The notes under the pieces were generated by a model. It ran no database searches. It saw only the letters and a list, made by a program, of their open reading frames with translations, and was not told where the DNA came from. Below, one piece after another: positions 9,525 to 18,337 of a stretch of 64,000 bases of DNA. Origin of the DNA: Pleionea mediterranea (GTDB lineage: Bacteria > Pseudomonadota > Gammaproteobacteria > Enterobacterales > Kangiellaceae); the NCBI RefSeq assembly GCF_003148745.1, contig NZ_QGGU01000005.1, positions 186,001 through 250,000 of the forward strand, in the 5' to 3' direction. The position numbers were made by a program, and so were the translations under genes. Every line of letters starts with the position of its first letter. Positions within the stretch are counted from its first letter, which is position 1.

Positions 9525-9566
9525 CTTGGTTAAATATTCTTGTTTAGATATTCTTGTTTAAATTTT
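9525..9566. repeat. 14-bp tandem array in the pepB leader
   Basis: There are three units: CTTGGTTAAATATT, CTTGTTTAGATATT and CTTGTTTAAATTTT. The array begins 13 bp upstream of the pepB start codon, so it would be in the pepB 5' untranslated region if transcription starts farther out. Confidence 0.8.
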
Positions 9567-9682
9567 CGAAATTAATTTTAAGTTCAACACTATTGAGACT
9601 TATGCTTAAGATTCTATCAAATACGGTTTTTTCAAGCCCGGTTGCCAAAAAGGGCGAACGATTGAGTGTTTCATTGACGTAA

Positions 9683-9727
9683 TGATTAATATAGTTTTGA
9701 TTAATATAGTTATGATTAATATATTGA
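9683..9727. repeat. 15-bp tandem array between pepB and ribA
   Basis: There are three units: TGATTAATATAGTTT, TGATTAATATAGTTA and TGATTAATATATTGA. Copies one and two differ at one base. Confidence 0.85.
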
Positions 9728-9889
9728 GGGATGCCGGAGAGCATTACAAGCAAAAGCGGCAGGACAATTAAAAGCCTAATCACCAACAAAAATAGCGTGA
9801 TATCCGCTGTGGCTGAGATATTACCCTCGATAAACAAGCACCCAGGATTACGACATCAATGGGTTATAAGAAAGGGCAAAAAGAAGGAT

Positions 9890-10474
9890 TTAAAAGAGAT
9901 GCCCCAGCTTGCCATGCTTGGTGGACAGATATTTTTCGTTGTGTGGATTTTTGCCGTATTGCATGGGCACTCGCTCTTCAACCGTGATACCGGCCGACTC
10001 TATGGAAGCCACTTTGCGCGGGTTGTTGGTCATCAACTTGATGGTTTTGACGTTTAACGCCTGCAGAGTTTTTCCGGCCAAAGAAAAATCGCGGGCATCG
10101 GCAGCAAAGCCCAGCTTTTCATTTGCTTCAACCGTATCCATGCCCTGATCCTGCAATGCATAAGCACGAATTTTATTCACCAGACCTATGCCACGACCTT
10201 CCTGACGCAAATACAGCAGCACACCACGACCGGCTTCAGCGATCTTTTGTAGTGCAGCTTCCAGCTGTGGACCGCAGTCACATCGCATGCTGAATAAGGC
10301 ATCGCCGGTTAAGCATTCAGAATGTATCCGTACCAGCACCGGTTCGTCACCAGTTAAATCACCCATGGTCAACGCCACATGTTCTTTTTGCGTCTCTTCA
10401 TCTTCCAGAGCGTGTATTTCAAACTCCCCCCAGGCGGTGGGCAGTTTTGCTTTTGCAGCATCAATCAGTGACAT
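9890..10474 (-). CDS. ribA: GTP cyclohydrolase II
   Basis: It opens GTP to the pyrimidine that starts riboflavin synthesis. It is the stand-alone RibA form, not fused to RibB. The zinc ligands are in [16 protein letters not shown], and the QEGRGIGL segment and the NPRKV motif are intact. I prefer the ATG at 10474 (194 residues, MSLID start, GGGA seven bases upstream) over the GTG at 10489. No FMN riboswitch fold is evident upstream. It is on the same strand as the hydrolase gene before it, with a 131-bp gap. Confidence 0.94.
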   Translation of the reverse strand: MSLIDAAKAKLPTAWGEFEIHALEDEETQKEHVALTMGDLTGDEPVLVRIHSECLTGDALFSMRCDCGPQLEAALQKIAEAGRGVLLYLRQEGRGIGLVNKIRAYALQDQGMDTVEANEKLGFAADARDFSLAGKTLQALNVKTIKLMTNNPRKVASIESAGITVEERVPMQYGKNPHNEKYLSTKHGKLGHLF

Positions 10475-10605
10475 CAGGGATCCCAGCACAAATTAAAAAG
10501 AAGGATTGTTTCATCTTAATTGAAACGCACCATGGGGGTATTTTACATCAAAGCCCGACAAAGCTGAACGATGCAAATTCGCCGCAAGCTCTATTTATCG
10601 CAAGA

Positions 10606-11529
10606 TTAACGGTTTGAAGCATAATATTCGGCGATCCGCAGCGAAAATTCACGCCAGTTTTCTGGGCAATTGTTGTGATCGCCCGGCTCCAGAATCAACC
10701 GCCCCTGCTGGGCGACTTTTGCCAGAGCCTTGCCGTGGCTTACCGGGATCACATCATCGGCACTGCCATGCAATATCAAACTCGGAACCGTTTTACTGGC
10801 CAACCGTTTTAAATTATCGAAACGATCTTTTAATAAAAACCCCGGTATGCCCCGTCGGGTAAAAAATGGCGTCAGGCTGGTAAAGGTCGAAAACAGCCAA
10901 ATCTGACACAACGGCCGGTTGTCTGCCAGCATCATGATAATGCCGCCGCCCATGGAGCGGCCCAATCCGATGATTTGCGATGGATCCACTTCCGGCTTTA
11001 CCACGACCCAGTCGTAGGCGGCGCAAAATGTTTGCTTTAAACTGGCGGCAGTGGGCTGACCGGCGCTTCGCCCATAGCCGGGAAACTCCACCAACAGGCA
11101 GTTAAACCCTTGTTCGCGCAATGCTGATAATCGTTCTGCCCAGCTATCGATCACACCCAGTTGGCCGTGGCCTATGATAATGGTGGGTGCAGGCTCGGCG
11201 CTTTTGGGATTGGTTTTATCTGAATCGTTTTCTACTGGAGCGATTGCTTCTGGACTGTTTGATTCGGTATCCTTTTCTTCAAGTTCCGACTTATTCAGTG
11301 CCGGTAAAAACCACAATTCCGTGTTGCCAAAATCCTGCTTTAGCCAATGCGACTGGATACTTGATAGCGCCCTATCAGAAGAAGACTGAAATTGCGCCAA
11401 AGGCTCTTTACTCACTTTGGCAAGACGCTGAACCGGAAACAGCCATTGTTCCTGTTTGAGATAAAACACCAGCCAGTAAATAACCAGAGCAAAAAATAAA
11501 ATTCCGGCAGTAATTATGACACTTATCAA
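10606..11529 (-). CDS. Membrane-anchored alpha/beta hydrolase
   Basis: This is a serine hydrolase of unknown substrate. The 307-residue product has an N-terminal membrane helix (2-23). An acidic, low-complexity linker (about 82-115) follows, then the alpha/beta fold with an oxyanion HGQLG segment near 121. The nucleophile elbow is GRSMGG (Ser192), with Asp258 in HGSADD and His285 in GDHNN. The layout resembles YfhR/Bem46-type hydrolases. It is divergent from the Rieske gene with a 50-bp gap, which must hold both promoters. Confidence 0.85.
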   Translation of the reverse strand: MISVIITAGILFFALVIYWLVFYLKQEQWLFPVQRLAKVSKEPLAQFQSSSDRALSSIQSHWLKQDFGNTELWFLPALNKSELEEKDTESNSPEAIAPVENDSDKTNPKSAEPAPTIIIGHGQLGVIDSWAERLSALREQGFNCLLVEFPGYGRSAGQPTAASLKQTFCAAYDWVVVKPEVDPSQIIGLGRSMGGGIIMMLADNRPLCQIWLFSTFTSLTPFFTRRGIPGFLLKDRFDNLKRLASKTVPSLILHGSADDVIPVSHGKALAKVAQQGRLILEPGDHNNCPENWREFSLRIAEYYASNR

Positions 11530-11579
11530 CTAATATACCCTTATGCAGTCGACGAACAATAATAACTCTTCGCACACTT

Positions 11580-11924
11580 ATGCCTGACTCTATGCGCAAG
11601 GATCTACGAAAACTCTGCGCCGTCTCCGATGTGGATCCGCGCAAAGGTCGGATCATATCACTCGACGATCACGACGATATACTGCTGGTGCGACAAAACG
11701 ATAATGTTTACGCCTATAGTAACCGTTGTCCACACGCCAATGCACACCTGAACATGAATGGTGAACGTATTATCGCGCTGGATGAATACCATATTCTTTG
11801 CACCGTTCACGGCGCTCAGTTTAATCCGACAAACGGCAAATGCGTATTGGGTCCCTGTAAAGGTCAACACCTGTCAGCACTGGACATCACCATTATTGAT
11901 GATGAGATCTGCCTTTTAACCTGA
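11580..11924 (+). CDS. Rieske [2Fe-2S] domain protein
   Basis: This is a small ferredoxin-like electron carrier. Cluster ligands are visible as CPH at residues 50-52 and CTVH at 74-77, which is the CxH...CxxH Rieske pattern. At 114 residues it is a single-domain protein resembling NirD-type or aromatic dioxygenase ferredoxins. No reductase or oxygenase partner lies nearby. The start could be the ATG at 11580 or the in-frame ATG at 11592; neither has a clear ribosome binding site. Confidence 0.85.
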   Translation: MPDSMRKDLRKLCAVSDVDPRKGRIISLDDHDDILLVRQNDNVYAYSNRCPHANAHLNMNGERIIALDEYHILCTVHGAQFNPTNGKCVLGPCKGQHLSALDITIIDDEICLLT

Positions 11925-11980
11925 TACGACTGTTTTTTGGTTGATGACCTTTTTTACCTGGCACTGCTTTTTTATCGAAA

Positions 11981-12082
11981 CTTTTGCTCTAAGATTACTT
12001 TTTTGCTCTAACTGTTTTGACCTAAAGTTACTTTTTTTGATCTAACTATTTTGACCTATAGTTACTTTTTTTGATCTAATCA
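11981..12082. repeat. 34-bp tandem array upstream of sfsA
   Basis: Three 34-bp units (11981-12014, 12015-12048, 12049-12082) follow one another. The last two agree at 31 of 34 positions. Each unit is itself two similar halves built on TTTTGAYCTAA plus a T-run. The core GACCTATAGTTA of unit three occurs again at 12924-12936, on the other side of sfsA. Confidence 0.8.
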
Positions 12083-12134
12083 TGCCTTCCACCTACACTG
12101 TCGGGCTTTTCAATCAGGTTAAACGACGTTCACT

Positions 12135-12839
12135 ATGCAATTTACGCCACCACTTACACCGGCTCGACTGATCAAACGCTACAAACGTTTTCTCGCCGAT
12201 GTCACTCTGGATGACGGTACCGAACTGACGGTTCACTGCCCCAATACCGGATCGATGAAAGCCTGCTGGGAGCCGGGCTGGCAAGTGTACCTGCAAGACT
12301 CGAATAACCCGAAACGCAAATACCCTCACACCTGGGTTATCGCTGAAAATACTGACGGTGAGCGCATTGGTATTAACACCCACCTGGCGAATCAACTGGT
12401 GGAAGACGCCATTCGTCAGGGCGTCATCAAGGAGCTGGCTGATTTTGAATCTCTGCGCCGCGAAGTGAAATACGGCGATGAAAACAGTCGAATCGACTTC
12501 TTGCTCGAAACGAGCGAATTACCGGTTTATATCGAAGTAAAGAGTGTCACTCTGAAAGAAGACGACGGACTGGGTTACTTCCCTGATGCCCAAACCACCC
12601 GAGGACAAAAGCATTTGCGAGAGCTGATGGCTCTGGCGCAAAGCCAACAGGCCCGTGCCGTATTGCTGTTCTGCGTTCAACATACCGGCATAACCAGTGT
12701 TGCCGCCGCCCGTCATATTGATCCGGCCTACGCCGAGTTATTGGACGACGCCATCAAGGCGGGGGTTGAAGTGTTGGCTTACGGCACCGACATCACCCCA
12801 CAAGAAATACGTTTAACGCAAAAACTGACGCTTCGTTAA
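12135..12839 (+). CDS. sfsA: DNA/RNA nuclease SfsA
   Basis: This 234-residue protein matches SfsA over its full length. Its N-terminal OB-like part carries HCPNTGSMK, and its C-terminal PD-(D/E)xK nuclease-like part carries RIDFLLE and YIEVKSVTL. The family was first noted for sugar-fermentation stimulation and later described as a nuclease. It stands ahead of dksA as in many gammaproteobacteria, but here a 425-bp gap separates them, so they are probably transcribed separately. Confidence 0.93.
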   Translation: MQFTPPLTPARLIKRYKRFLADVTLDDGTELTVHCPNTGSMKACWEPGWQVYLQDSNNPKRKYPHTWVIAENTDGERIGINTHLANQLVEDAIRQGVIKELADFESLRREVKYGDENSRIDFLLETSELPVYIEVKSVTLKEDDGLGYFPDAQTTRGQKHLRELMALAQSQQARAVLLFCVQHTGITSVAAARHIDPAYAELLDDAIKAGVEVLAYGTDITPQEIRLTQKLTLR

Positions 12840-12862
12840 AGCTTAGGCGATTTAAAAGTCTA

Positions 12863-12910
12863 TTATTCGAAAAACTTATGACTCGAAAGGCTTACGTTTC
12901 GAAATCGTAT
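12863..12910. repeat. 16-bp tandem array after sfsA
   Basis: There are three units: TTATTCGAAAAACTTA, TGACTCGAAAGGCTTA and CGTTTCGAAATCGTAT. They share a TCGAAA core at a fixed 16-bp period. The array begins 24 bp after the sfsA stop. Confidence 0.7.
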
Positions 12911-13032
12911 GTTAGAAAAATATGACCTATAGTTATATTGTCTGACCACTATAACCTATGACTTTTCATAAAAATTGGTAATAAGCCCAGGCTAACTGAT
13001 TTATTCAAACGAGCGCTTCCACAAGGCTTTGC

Positions 13033-13062
13033 GCGTTAATTCACCAATTAAACGCTATTTTT
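13033..13062 (+). terminator. Possible weak terminator in the sfsA-dksA gap
   Basis: GCGTTAATT (13033-13041) can pair with AATTAAACGC (13046-13055) with one bulged A, followed by a T-rich run. It is about 195 bp past sfsA, so the assignment is tentative. Confidence 0.35.
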
Positions 13063-13264
13063 GTGCACTAATGTACAACAATTCAGCAAGCGAACAATAA
13101 AACTTGAACTTCGGGAATTTATCCCCATAATGCCTGTTTGCCGCACTATAATTATGATATAGATCCGCGGCTATGGTTATTCACGAGTGACTTTAATTTG
13201 GTTGTAACTGCGGTCACCCGTCAACAATGACGTATTAACATAAGAATGAGGCTGGGAGCGGTCA

Positions 13265-13717
13265 ATGGCTCGAAAATCAGAAAAAGCAGCGACTTCAACA
13301 ACCCTGGGTAATTTGGGGATAGCACCTTATAAAGAGAAAAAAGGTGAAGAGTACATGAACGCGGATCAACGCGCTCATTTTCGTAATATCCTCGAAACCT
13401 GGAAGAAACAGTTAATGGAAGAGGTTGATCGCACGGTTACCCATATGAAAGACGAAGCGGCCAACTTCCCAGATCCGGTTGATCGTGCCAGCCAGGAAGA
13501 AGAGTTCAGTCTGGAACTTCGAACCCGTGATCGCGAGCGTAAACTGCTGAAAAAGATCAAAGGCTCCATTCAGGAAATTGATGACGAAGAATACGGTTAT
13601 TGTGAATCCTGTGGCGTTGAGATTGGCGTTCGCCGTCTTGAAGCACGTCCCACCGCAAACCTTTGCATCGATTGCAAAACGCTGGCTGAAATCAAAGAAA
13701 AACAGCTGGGCAAGTAA
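13265..13717 (+). CDS. dksA: RNA polymerase-binding transcription factor DksA
   Basis: It binds the secondary channel of RNA polymerase and, with ppGpp, controls rRNA and amino acid promoters. It has 150 residues, the E. coli length. The coiled-coil tip keeps the DPVD acidic residues (Asp70, Asp73). The zinc finger uses Cys113, Cys116, Cys134 and Cys137. The start is supported by GGGAG at a good distance from the ATG at 13265. A hairpin separates it from gluQ, a gene pair conserved widely. Confidence 0.97.
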   Translation: MARKSEKAATSTTLGNLGIAPYKEKKGEEYMNADQRAHFRNILETWKKQLMEEVDRTVTHMKDEAANFPDPVDRASQEEEFSLELRTRDRERKLLKKIKGSIQEIDDEEYGYCESCGVEIGVRRLEARPTANLCIDCKTLAEIKEKQLGK

Positions 13718-13722
13718 TTCTA

Positions 13723-13744
13723 AAAGGGTGTTTCGGCACCCTTT
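13723..13744 (+). terminator. Hairpin between dksA and gluQ
   Basis: An 8-bp stem (13723-13730 with 13737-13744) encloses the loop TTTCGG. The T-run after it is poor, so it may weaken rather than end transcription into gluQ, or protect the dksA 3' end. Confidence 0.5.
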
Positions 13745-13750
13745 CACTTA

Positions 13751-14656
13751 ATGAACAGTAACCCGCAGCCTTCCGCTCCATCGAACTTACCTTATATCGG
13801 TCGTTTCGCCCCCTCTCCAACAGGCCGATTGCATTTTGGCTCTCTGGTCGCCGCCGTCGCCAGTTTTGTTGACGCGAAAGCACATCAGGGTCGTTGGTTA
13901 GTTCGTATTGAAGATCTCGATCCCCCTCGTGAAGTACCCGGTGCCGCCAGCGATATCCTGCATACCCTTGAAGCTTTCAAACTGCACTGGGATGGCGATG
14001 TAATCTACCAAAGTGATCGCAGCGCCCGATATCAGTCCGCCATCCAGCAATTACAACAGCAACAGTTGATCTACGGCTGCCGCTGCACCCGAAAACAAAT
14101 TCGACAATCGGGCGGTGTTTATCTCAATGTTTGCCGCGATCAACAGTGGCCCATCACCAATGACAGTGCCATTCGGGTGAAGCAGTCGGATCATCCGTCT
14201 GACTTTGCTGATCCCATTATGGGGGCTTTACAGGAATCGCCAGACAAACAACGCGAAGATTTTATTATTCGTCGAAGGGATGGCCTGTTTGCCTATCAAC
14301 TCGCAGTGGTCTGCGACGATATCGATCAAGGCATCAGTTGTGTGGTACGCGGTGCCGATCTGCTCGATTCAACGCCAAAACAGTTGCGCCTGTTTCAGTT
14401 GTTTAATCATACCCCTCCGGAATACCAGCACATTCCACTGGCAGTTAATCAAAACGGCGACAAACTCAGCAAGCAAAATTACGCACCGGCGATCCTGCCC
14501 GGACAAGCTCAGGATCAGTTGTTTCAGGCATTGTGTTTTCTGGGTCAAAAACCTCCCGCTGAATTAAAAACAGACTCTTGCGAGCAAATGCTGCGCTGGG
14601 CAATAGATCACTGGCAGCGTTCGGCTATCCCAAAAACACCCGCCATTAACGTCTAA
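13751..14656 (+). CDS. gluQ: Glutamyl-Q tRNA(Asp) synthetase
   Basis: It attaches glutamate to the queuosine of tRNA(Asp), without the anticodon-binding domain of GluRS. The 301-residue length is right for the truncated form. The N-terminal catalytic motif reads RFAPSPTGRLHFGS, the HIGH equivalent being HFGS from residue 28. The zinc site is CRC followed by a downstream YLNVC. The KMSKS loop is KLSKQ. It starts 33 bp after dksA and probably shares its transcript. Its product needs queuosine in tRNA, yet queG is missing from its usual place later in this window. Confidence 0.94.
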   Translation: MNSNPQPSAPSNLPYIGRFAPSPTGRLHFGSLVAAVASFVDAKAHQGRWLVRIEDLDPPREVPGAASDILHTLEAFKLHWDGDVIYQSDRSARYQSAIQQLQQQQLIYGCRCTRKQIRQSGGVYLNVCRDQQWPITNDSAIRVKQSDHPSDFADPIMGALQESPDKQREDFIIRRRDGLFAYQLAVVCDDIDQGISCVVRGADLLDSTPKQLRLFQLFNHTPPEYQHIPLAVNQNGDKLSKQNYAPAILPGQAQDQLFQALCFLGQKPPAELKTDSCEQMLRWAIDHWQRSAIPKTPAINV

Positions 14657-14792
14657 TTAACCAGCATTTTTACCATAAACTGCATTTATTACCGGTTCAG
14701 TACAGTCAACACTGTGCAAATTACCACCAATAGCCGCCTCATGCTCTTCCAATACTCACGGTTACTGGTATGATCCGCTGCTTGATAAAACG

Positions 14793-16166
14793 ATGCGTAC
14801 AACAATGATCAATAAAATCTGGAAAAAATGGTTTTCTAAAAATGATGCGGCGGGCAATGCACAACCTATTGTGCTGGAACGTGGCGATCATTGCGTGTCT
14901 CGCAAAGACATCAGCACCAATGCACTGAAGGTACTGAACCGGTTGCACCGTGCCAATTTCGAAGCCTTTCTGGTGGGTGGCGGTGTGCGCGATATTTTGC
15001 TCGGTTTACACCCAAAAGATTTTGATATTGCTACCAGTGCAACCCCGGAAGAAATTAAAAAGCTGTTTCGGAACTGTCGCCTTATCGGTCGCCGATTCCG
15101 TCTGGCGCATATTTTATTTGGCCGCGAAGTGATTGAAGTGGCCACCTTTCGCGCCAATCACTCAGCCCCCAGCGATGAAGGCAAGCAACACGCTTCTGGC
15201 ATGTTATTAAGGGATAATGTTTACGGCTCGCTGGAAGATGACGCCATCCGCCGCGACTTTACCGTCAATGCCCTGTATTACTCCAGTGATGACTTTACCG
15301 TAAGAGATTTTACCGGCGGACTGGCCGATTTAAAAAAACGCCAGCTGCGTCTGATTGGTGATCCGCTGACGCGTTACAAAGAAGATCCGGTACGAATGCT
15401 GCGCGCGGTTCGACTGGCCACCAAATTGGGGCTCACTATCGAATCTCAGACCGCTAAACCCATCAGCAAGCACGCCAGCTTAATGAGCCATGTGTCGGCC
15501 GCACGATTGTGGGACGAAAGCCATAAGCTACTGCTTGCCGGTCACGCCAAAGACACTTTTGCGCAATTGATGAATTATCAGTTGTTGCCCTATTTACTGC
15601 CTGCCACCGATAAGGCATTGAAGCAGTCAACCGATGACCAATTGCTCACCTTTATCAACGCAGCTCTCGACAGTACCGACCAGCGAACCCGTCAGGATAA
15701 ACCGGTTACGCCAGCTTTCCTCTACGCGGTGTTTTTGTGGCAACCACTGCTTGATCGACAACAGGAACTGCAACAGCAGGGCATGAGCTATAACGACGCC
15801 ATGCACAAAGCCATGGGTCAGGTGATTACCGAGCAGGCGCAGTACATTTCCATCCCCAAACGTTTTGCCCTGGTGATGCGAGATATCTGGTCGATGCAAT
15901 CGCGGCTTGAAAACCGCAATCACAAGTCGTTTAAATTGCTTGAACACCCCAAGTTTCGAGCCGCCTACGACTTTCTGGTCCTGCGCGCCAATGCCGATGA
16001 GCAACTGAATCCCGTTGCCAGCTGGTGGACCCGTTTTCAGGAAGCCTCCGGTGAAGGTCAACGCAGCATGACCGAAGCGTTAAAGTCGAAAAAACCTTTC
16101 CGCAAACGACGTAATAACCGGCGGCGCCCCTCTGCCAAAAACCGGCCACAAAACAAACCCACCTGA
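14793..16166 (+). CDS. pcnB: Poly(A) polymerase I
   Basis: It adds poly(A) tails to RNA and so promotes decay. It has 457 residues. The class II nucleotidyltransferase core is intact: LVGGGVRDILLG, then the DFD metal pair (Asp76, Asp78) and FRNCRLIGRRFRLAH. A strongly basic C-terminal tail with RKRRNNRRR matches the RNA-binding tail of the family. Two nearby ATG codons (14793, 14805) are possible and neither has a good ribosome binding site; poor initiation is known for pcnB in E. coli. folK follows 16 bp later. Confidence 0.95.
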   Translation: MRTTMINKIWKKWFSKNDAAGNAQPIVLERGDHCVSRKDISTNALKVLNRLHRANFEAFLVGGGVRDILLGLHPKDFDIATSATPEEIKKLFRNCRLIGRRFRLAHILFGREVIEVATFRANHSAPSDEGKQHASGMLLRDNVYGSLEDDAIRRDFTVNALYYSSDDFTVRDFTGGLADLKKRQLRLIGDPLTRYKEDPVRMLRAVRLATKLGLTIESQTAKPISKHASLMSHVSAARLWDESHKLLLAGHAKDTFAQLMNYQLLPYLLPATDKALKQSTDDQLLTFINAALDSTDQRTRQDKPVTPAFLYAVFLWQPLLDRQQELQQQGMSYNDAMHKAMGQVITEQAQYISIPKRFALVMRDIWSMQSRLENRNHKSFKLLEHPKFRAAYDFLVLRANADEQLNPVASWWTRFQEASGEGQRSMTEALKSKKPFRKRRNNRRRPSAKNRPQNKPT

Positions 16167-16182
16167 TTGTTGGAGGCACCGT

Positions 16183-16668
16183 TTGAGCACAGTGGCGTAC
16201 ATTGGTCTCGGCAGTAATTTGGCCAATCCTGTAGAGCAGGTTAAGCAGGCGTTTGGCGCTCTGAATGCGCTGGAACATTGCCAACTCGTCGCTCAATCAT
16301 CCCTCTACCGCTCGGCCCCCATGGGACCACAAGATCAAAATGACTACATCAATGCCGTCGCAGAACTGGCAACAGACCTTGCGCCTCTTGCGCTGCTGAG
16401 TGCACTGCAATCCATAGAGAATCATCACGGGCGGGTACGCAAAGGTGAGCGTTGGGGGCCAAGAACTCTGGATCTCGACTTGCTGCTGTACGGCGATAAA
16501 TCCGTTGACCTGCCACAATTGAAAGTGCCACACTACGGTATGAAACAACGTAACTTTGTGTTGTTACCGCTGCAAGAAATTGCGCCTGATCTGGTATTAC
16601 CCGATGGCGAATCTTTATCAGCGTGTGTAGCAGCCATCAGCTCAGCAGGAATCGAGAAGTTAACGTGA
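16183..16668 (+). CDS. folK: HPPK, 6-hydroxymethyl-7,8-dihydropterin pyrophosphokinase
   Basis: It transfers pyrophosphate from ATP to the pterin in folate synthesis. It has 161 residues, with YIGLGSNL at the start and the signature RWGPRTLDLDLLLYG (metal Asp residues) in the middle. The TTG start is preferred because a clear GGAGG lies about nine bases upstream; an in-frame GTG at 16192 is the alternative. The stop overlaps the GTG of the next gene (GTGA), so translation is probably coupled. Confidence 0.94.
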   Translation: MSTVAYIGLGSNLANPVEQVKQAFGALNALEHCQLVAQSSLYRSAPMGPQDQNDYINAVAELATDLAPLALLSALQSIENHHGRVRKGERWGPRTLDLDLLLYGDKSVDLPQLKVPHYGMKQRNFVLLPLQEIAPDLVLPDGESLSACVAAISSAGIEKLT

Positions 16669-17327
16669 CAAACCAGAACGATATCAGCAATAAAAAGTTT
16701 ATCGCCATCGAAGGCCCCATAGGGGTAGGAAAAACAACCTTAGCGCGAAAACTCGCAGAATACTATCAGGCAGAGTTACTGCTTGAAGGCGCGGAGCAAA
16801 ATCCTTTTTTACCGCGCTTTTATCAAGATCCGAAAAGCGGCGCATTGCCAACGCAATTATTTTTTCTTTTTCAACGGGCGCAACAACTCAAAGAGTTACG
16901 ACAGAGTGATATGTTTATCTCCACTTATGTGTCGGACTTTTTGATGGATAAAGACAAACTGTTTGCCCAAGTGACGCTCGATACCGACGAAATGAGTTTA
17001 TATCAGCAGGTGTACGATAATTTAACCATCGATACACCACAGCCTGATCTGGTGATCTATTTACAGGCTCCGGTGGATGTTCTGCTCGATCGCATTCGCA
17101 AACGCGCCCATCAATACGAATTTCCAATTTCAAAAGAGTATCTGCAAAAAATTTCCGAAGCCTATATGGAATTCTTCCATTACTATCAGGGCTCACCACT
17201 GCTTATTGTAAATGCTTCAGGCATCGATCTGGTCGAAAGCCATACCGATTACCAACAATTGTTAGAGCGCATTGAAGAAACCAGCAGCGGACGACACTAC
17301 TTTAATCCAAAACCAGCCGTACTTTAA
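16665..17327 (+). CDS. Deoxynucleoside kinase (dGK/dAK-like)
   Basis: It phosphorylates deoxynucleosides for salvage. The 220-residue product has the P-loop GPIGVGKTT at about residues 17-25, the VSDFLMDKDKLFA segment typical of bacterial deoxynucleoside kinases, and an RIRKR lid. The GTG at 16665 overlaps the folK stop; an earlier in-frame start would lie inside folK. A kinase of this family between folK and panB is something I recall from several gammaproteobacteria. The base specificity cannot be read from the sequence. Confidence 0.88.
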   Translation: MTNQNDISNKKFIAIEGPIGVGKTTLARKLAEYYQAELLLEGAEQNPFLPRFYQDPKSGALPTQLFFLFQRAQQLKELRQSDMFISTYVSDFLMDKDKLFAQVTLDTDEMSLYQQVYDNLTIDTPQPDLVIYLQAPVDVLLDRIRKRAHQYEFPISKEYLQKISEAYMEFFHYYQGSPLLIVNASGIDLVESHTDYQQLLERIEETSSGRHYFNPKPAVL

Positions 17328-17458
17328 AACGGTTAACGATTGTTTTTAAAATAACCTAAAGCAATCAAAAGAACCGACAGACAGCAAGTAAAAAATCCGG
17401 AAACAAAACGTTAAACGTTTTTCAAACAGTATTAACGCATTAATGGTCTGAACTTATT

Positions 17459-18256
17459 ATGAAAAAAATTACGCTGCACACATTACAAACTTTAAAACAG
17501 CAACAACAGCCCTTTGCTGTGCTCACTGCATACGATGCAACCTTTGCGGCGTTAATAGAAAAAGCCGGTATCGATGTGATTTTAGTAGGTGATTCACTGG
17601 GCAATGTTATCCAGGGGCAAGAATCCACCGTACCCGTCACCATGGATGATATCTGCTACCACCTGCAATGCGTAAAACGCGGTAGCCAGAAAACACTGGT
17701 GATCGCCGACATGCCTTACATGAGTTACGCTACAGAAGAGCAAACCTATCACAACGCAGCATTACTGATGCAAAGTGGCGCCAATATGGTCAAGCTTGAA
17801 GGCGGTGACTGGTTAAAACAAACCATTAAAGGATTATCCGAGCGCGGCATTCCCGTTTGTGCGCATCTGGGTTTAACGCCCCAGTCGGTTGATGCCTTAG
17901 GCGGCTTTAAAGTACAAGGGCGCACCGATGCAGCCGCAGAAAAACTGATCAACGATGCCAAAGCGCTGGAACAGGCCGGCGCGAGTCTATTAGTGATGGA
18001 ATGTGTCCCTGCAGCACTGGCGAAAAAAGTGACCCAGCAACTGAGCATTCCTACCATTGGCATAGGCGCAGGCGCAGATTGCGATGCTCAGGTTCTGGTA
18101 TTGCACGATATGCTCGGATTAAATGTCGACTTTAAACCCAAGTTTGTGAAAAACTTTTTGCAGGAAACACAGGGTGATGTGCTGGAGGCTTTATCGTTAT
18201 ACGCCGAGCAGGTGAAGCAGCGTAAATTCCCAACCGCCGAACACAGCTTTGATTAA
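17459..18256 (+). CDS. panB: Ketopantoate hydroxymethyltransferase
   Basis: It makes ketopantoate from 2-oxoisovalerate, the first committed step to pantothenate. It has 265 residues with the TAYDATFA start, VGDSLGNV (metal Asp), KLEGG, HLGLTPQ and GIGAG motifs, all in order. It is separated from the kinase by 131 bp that contain a small AACGTT palindrome, so it may have its own promoter. panC follows, but panD is not present in this window. Confidence 0.96.
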   Translation: MKKITLHTLQTLKQQQQPFAVLTAYDATFAALIEKAGIDVILVGDSLGNVIQGQESTVPVTMDDICYHLQCVKRGSQKTLVIADMPYMSYATEEQTYHNAALLMQSGANMVKLEGGDWLKQTIKGLSERGIPVCAHLGLTPQSVDALGGFKVQGRTDAAAEKLINDAKALEQAGASLLVMECVPAALAKKVTQQLSIPTIGIGAGADCDAQVLVLHDMLGLNVDFKPKFVKNFLQETQGDVLEALSLYAEQVKQRKFPTAEHSFD

Positions 18257-18337
18257 ACAATAAATACAATAGTGATTTAAACCACCTATTACAGTATTAA
18301 CATCAAAGAAGTAACTAACTTATACCAGCCAAATAAA

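Larger units (their letters stand above)
9513..9889. other. Gap between pepB and ribA: two small repeat arrays, no convincing gene
   Basis: The gap is AT-rich and carries a 14-bp x3 array next to the pepB start (9525-9566) and a 15-bp x3 array (9683-9727). A 97-codon minus-strand frame (9544-9837) starts with TTG, lacks a ribosome binding site and derives a YINHN-type repeat from the second array, so I do not call it a gene. Confidence 0.65.
12840..13264. other. sfsA-dksA gap: repeat array, possible terminator, dksA leader
   Basis: This 425-bp stretch has no gene. It holds a 16-bp array (12863-12910), a copy of the upstream array core (12924-12936), a possible terminator (13033-13062) and the dksA leader. 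TATAAT (13147-13152) and TATGAT (13153-13158) are candidate -10 boxes, but no good -35 box stands at 16-18 bp. Confidence 0.6.

Noticed and set aside
9544-9837. 97-codon minus-strand frame between pepB and ribA
   Set aside because: TTG start, no ribosome binding site, and its YIN-type repeats come directly from the 15-bp DNA array.
9890-10605. FMN riboswitch ahead of ribA
   Set aside because: The 131-bp gap lacks the conserved RFN element segments that I would expect.
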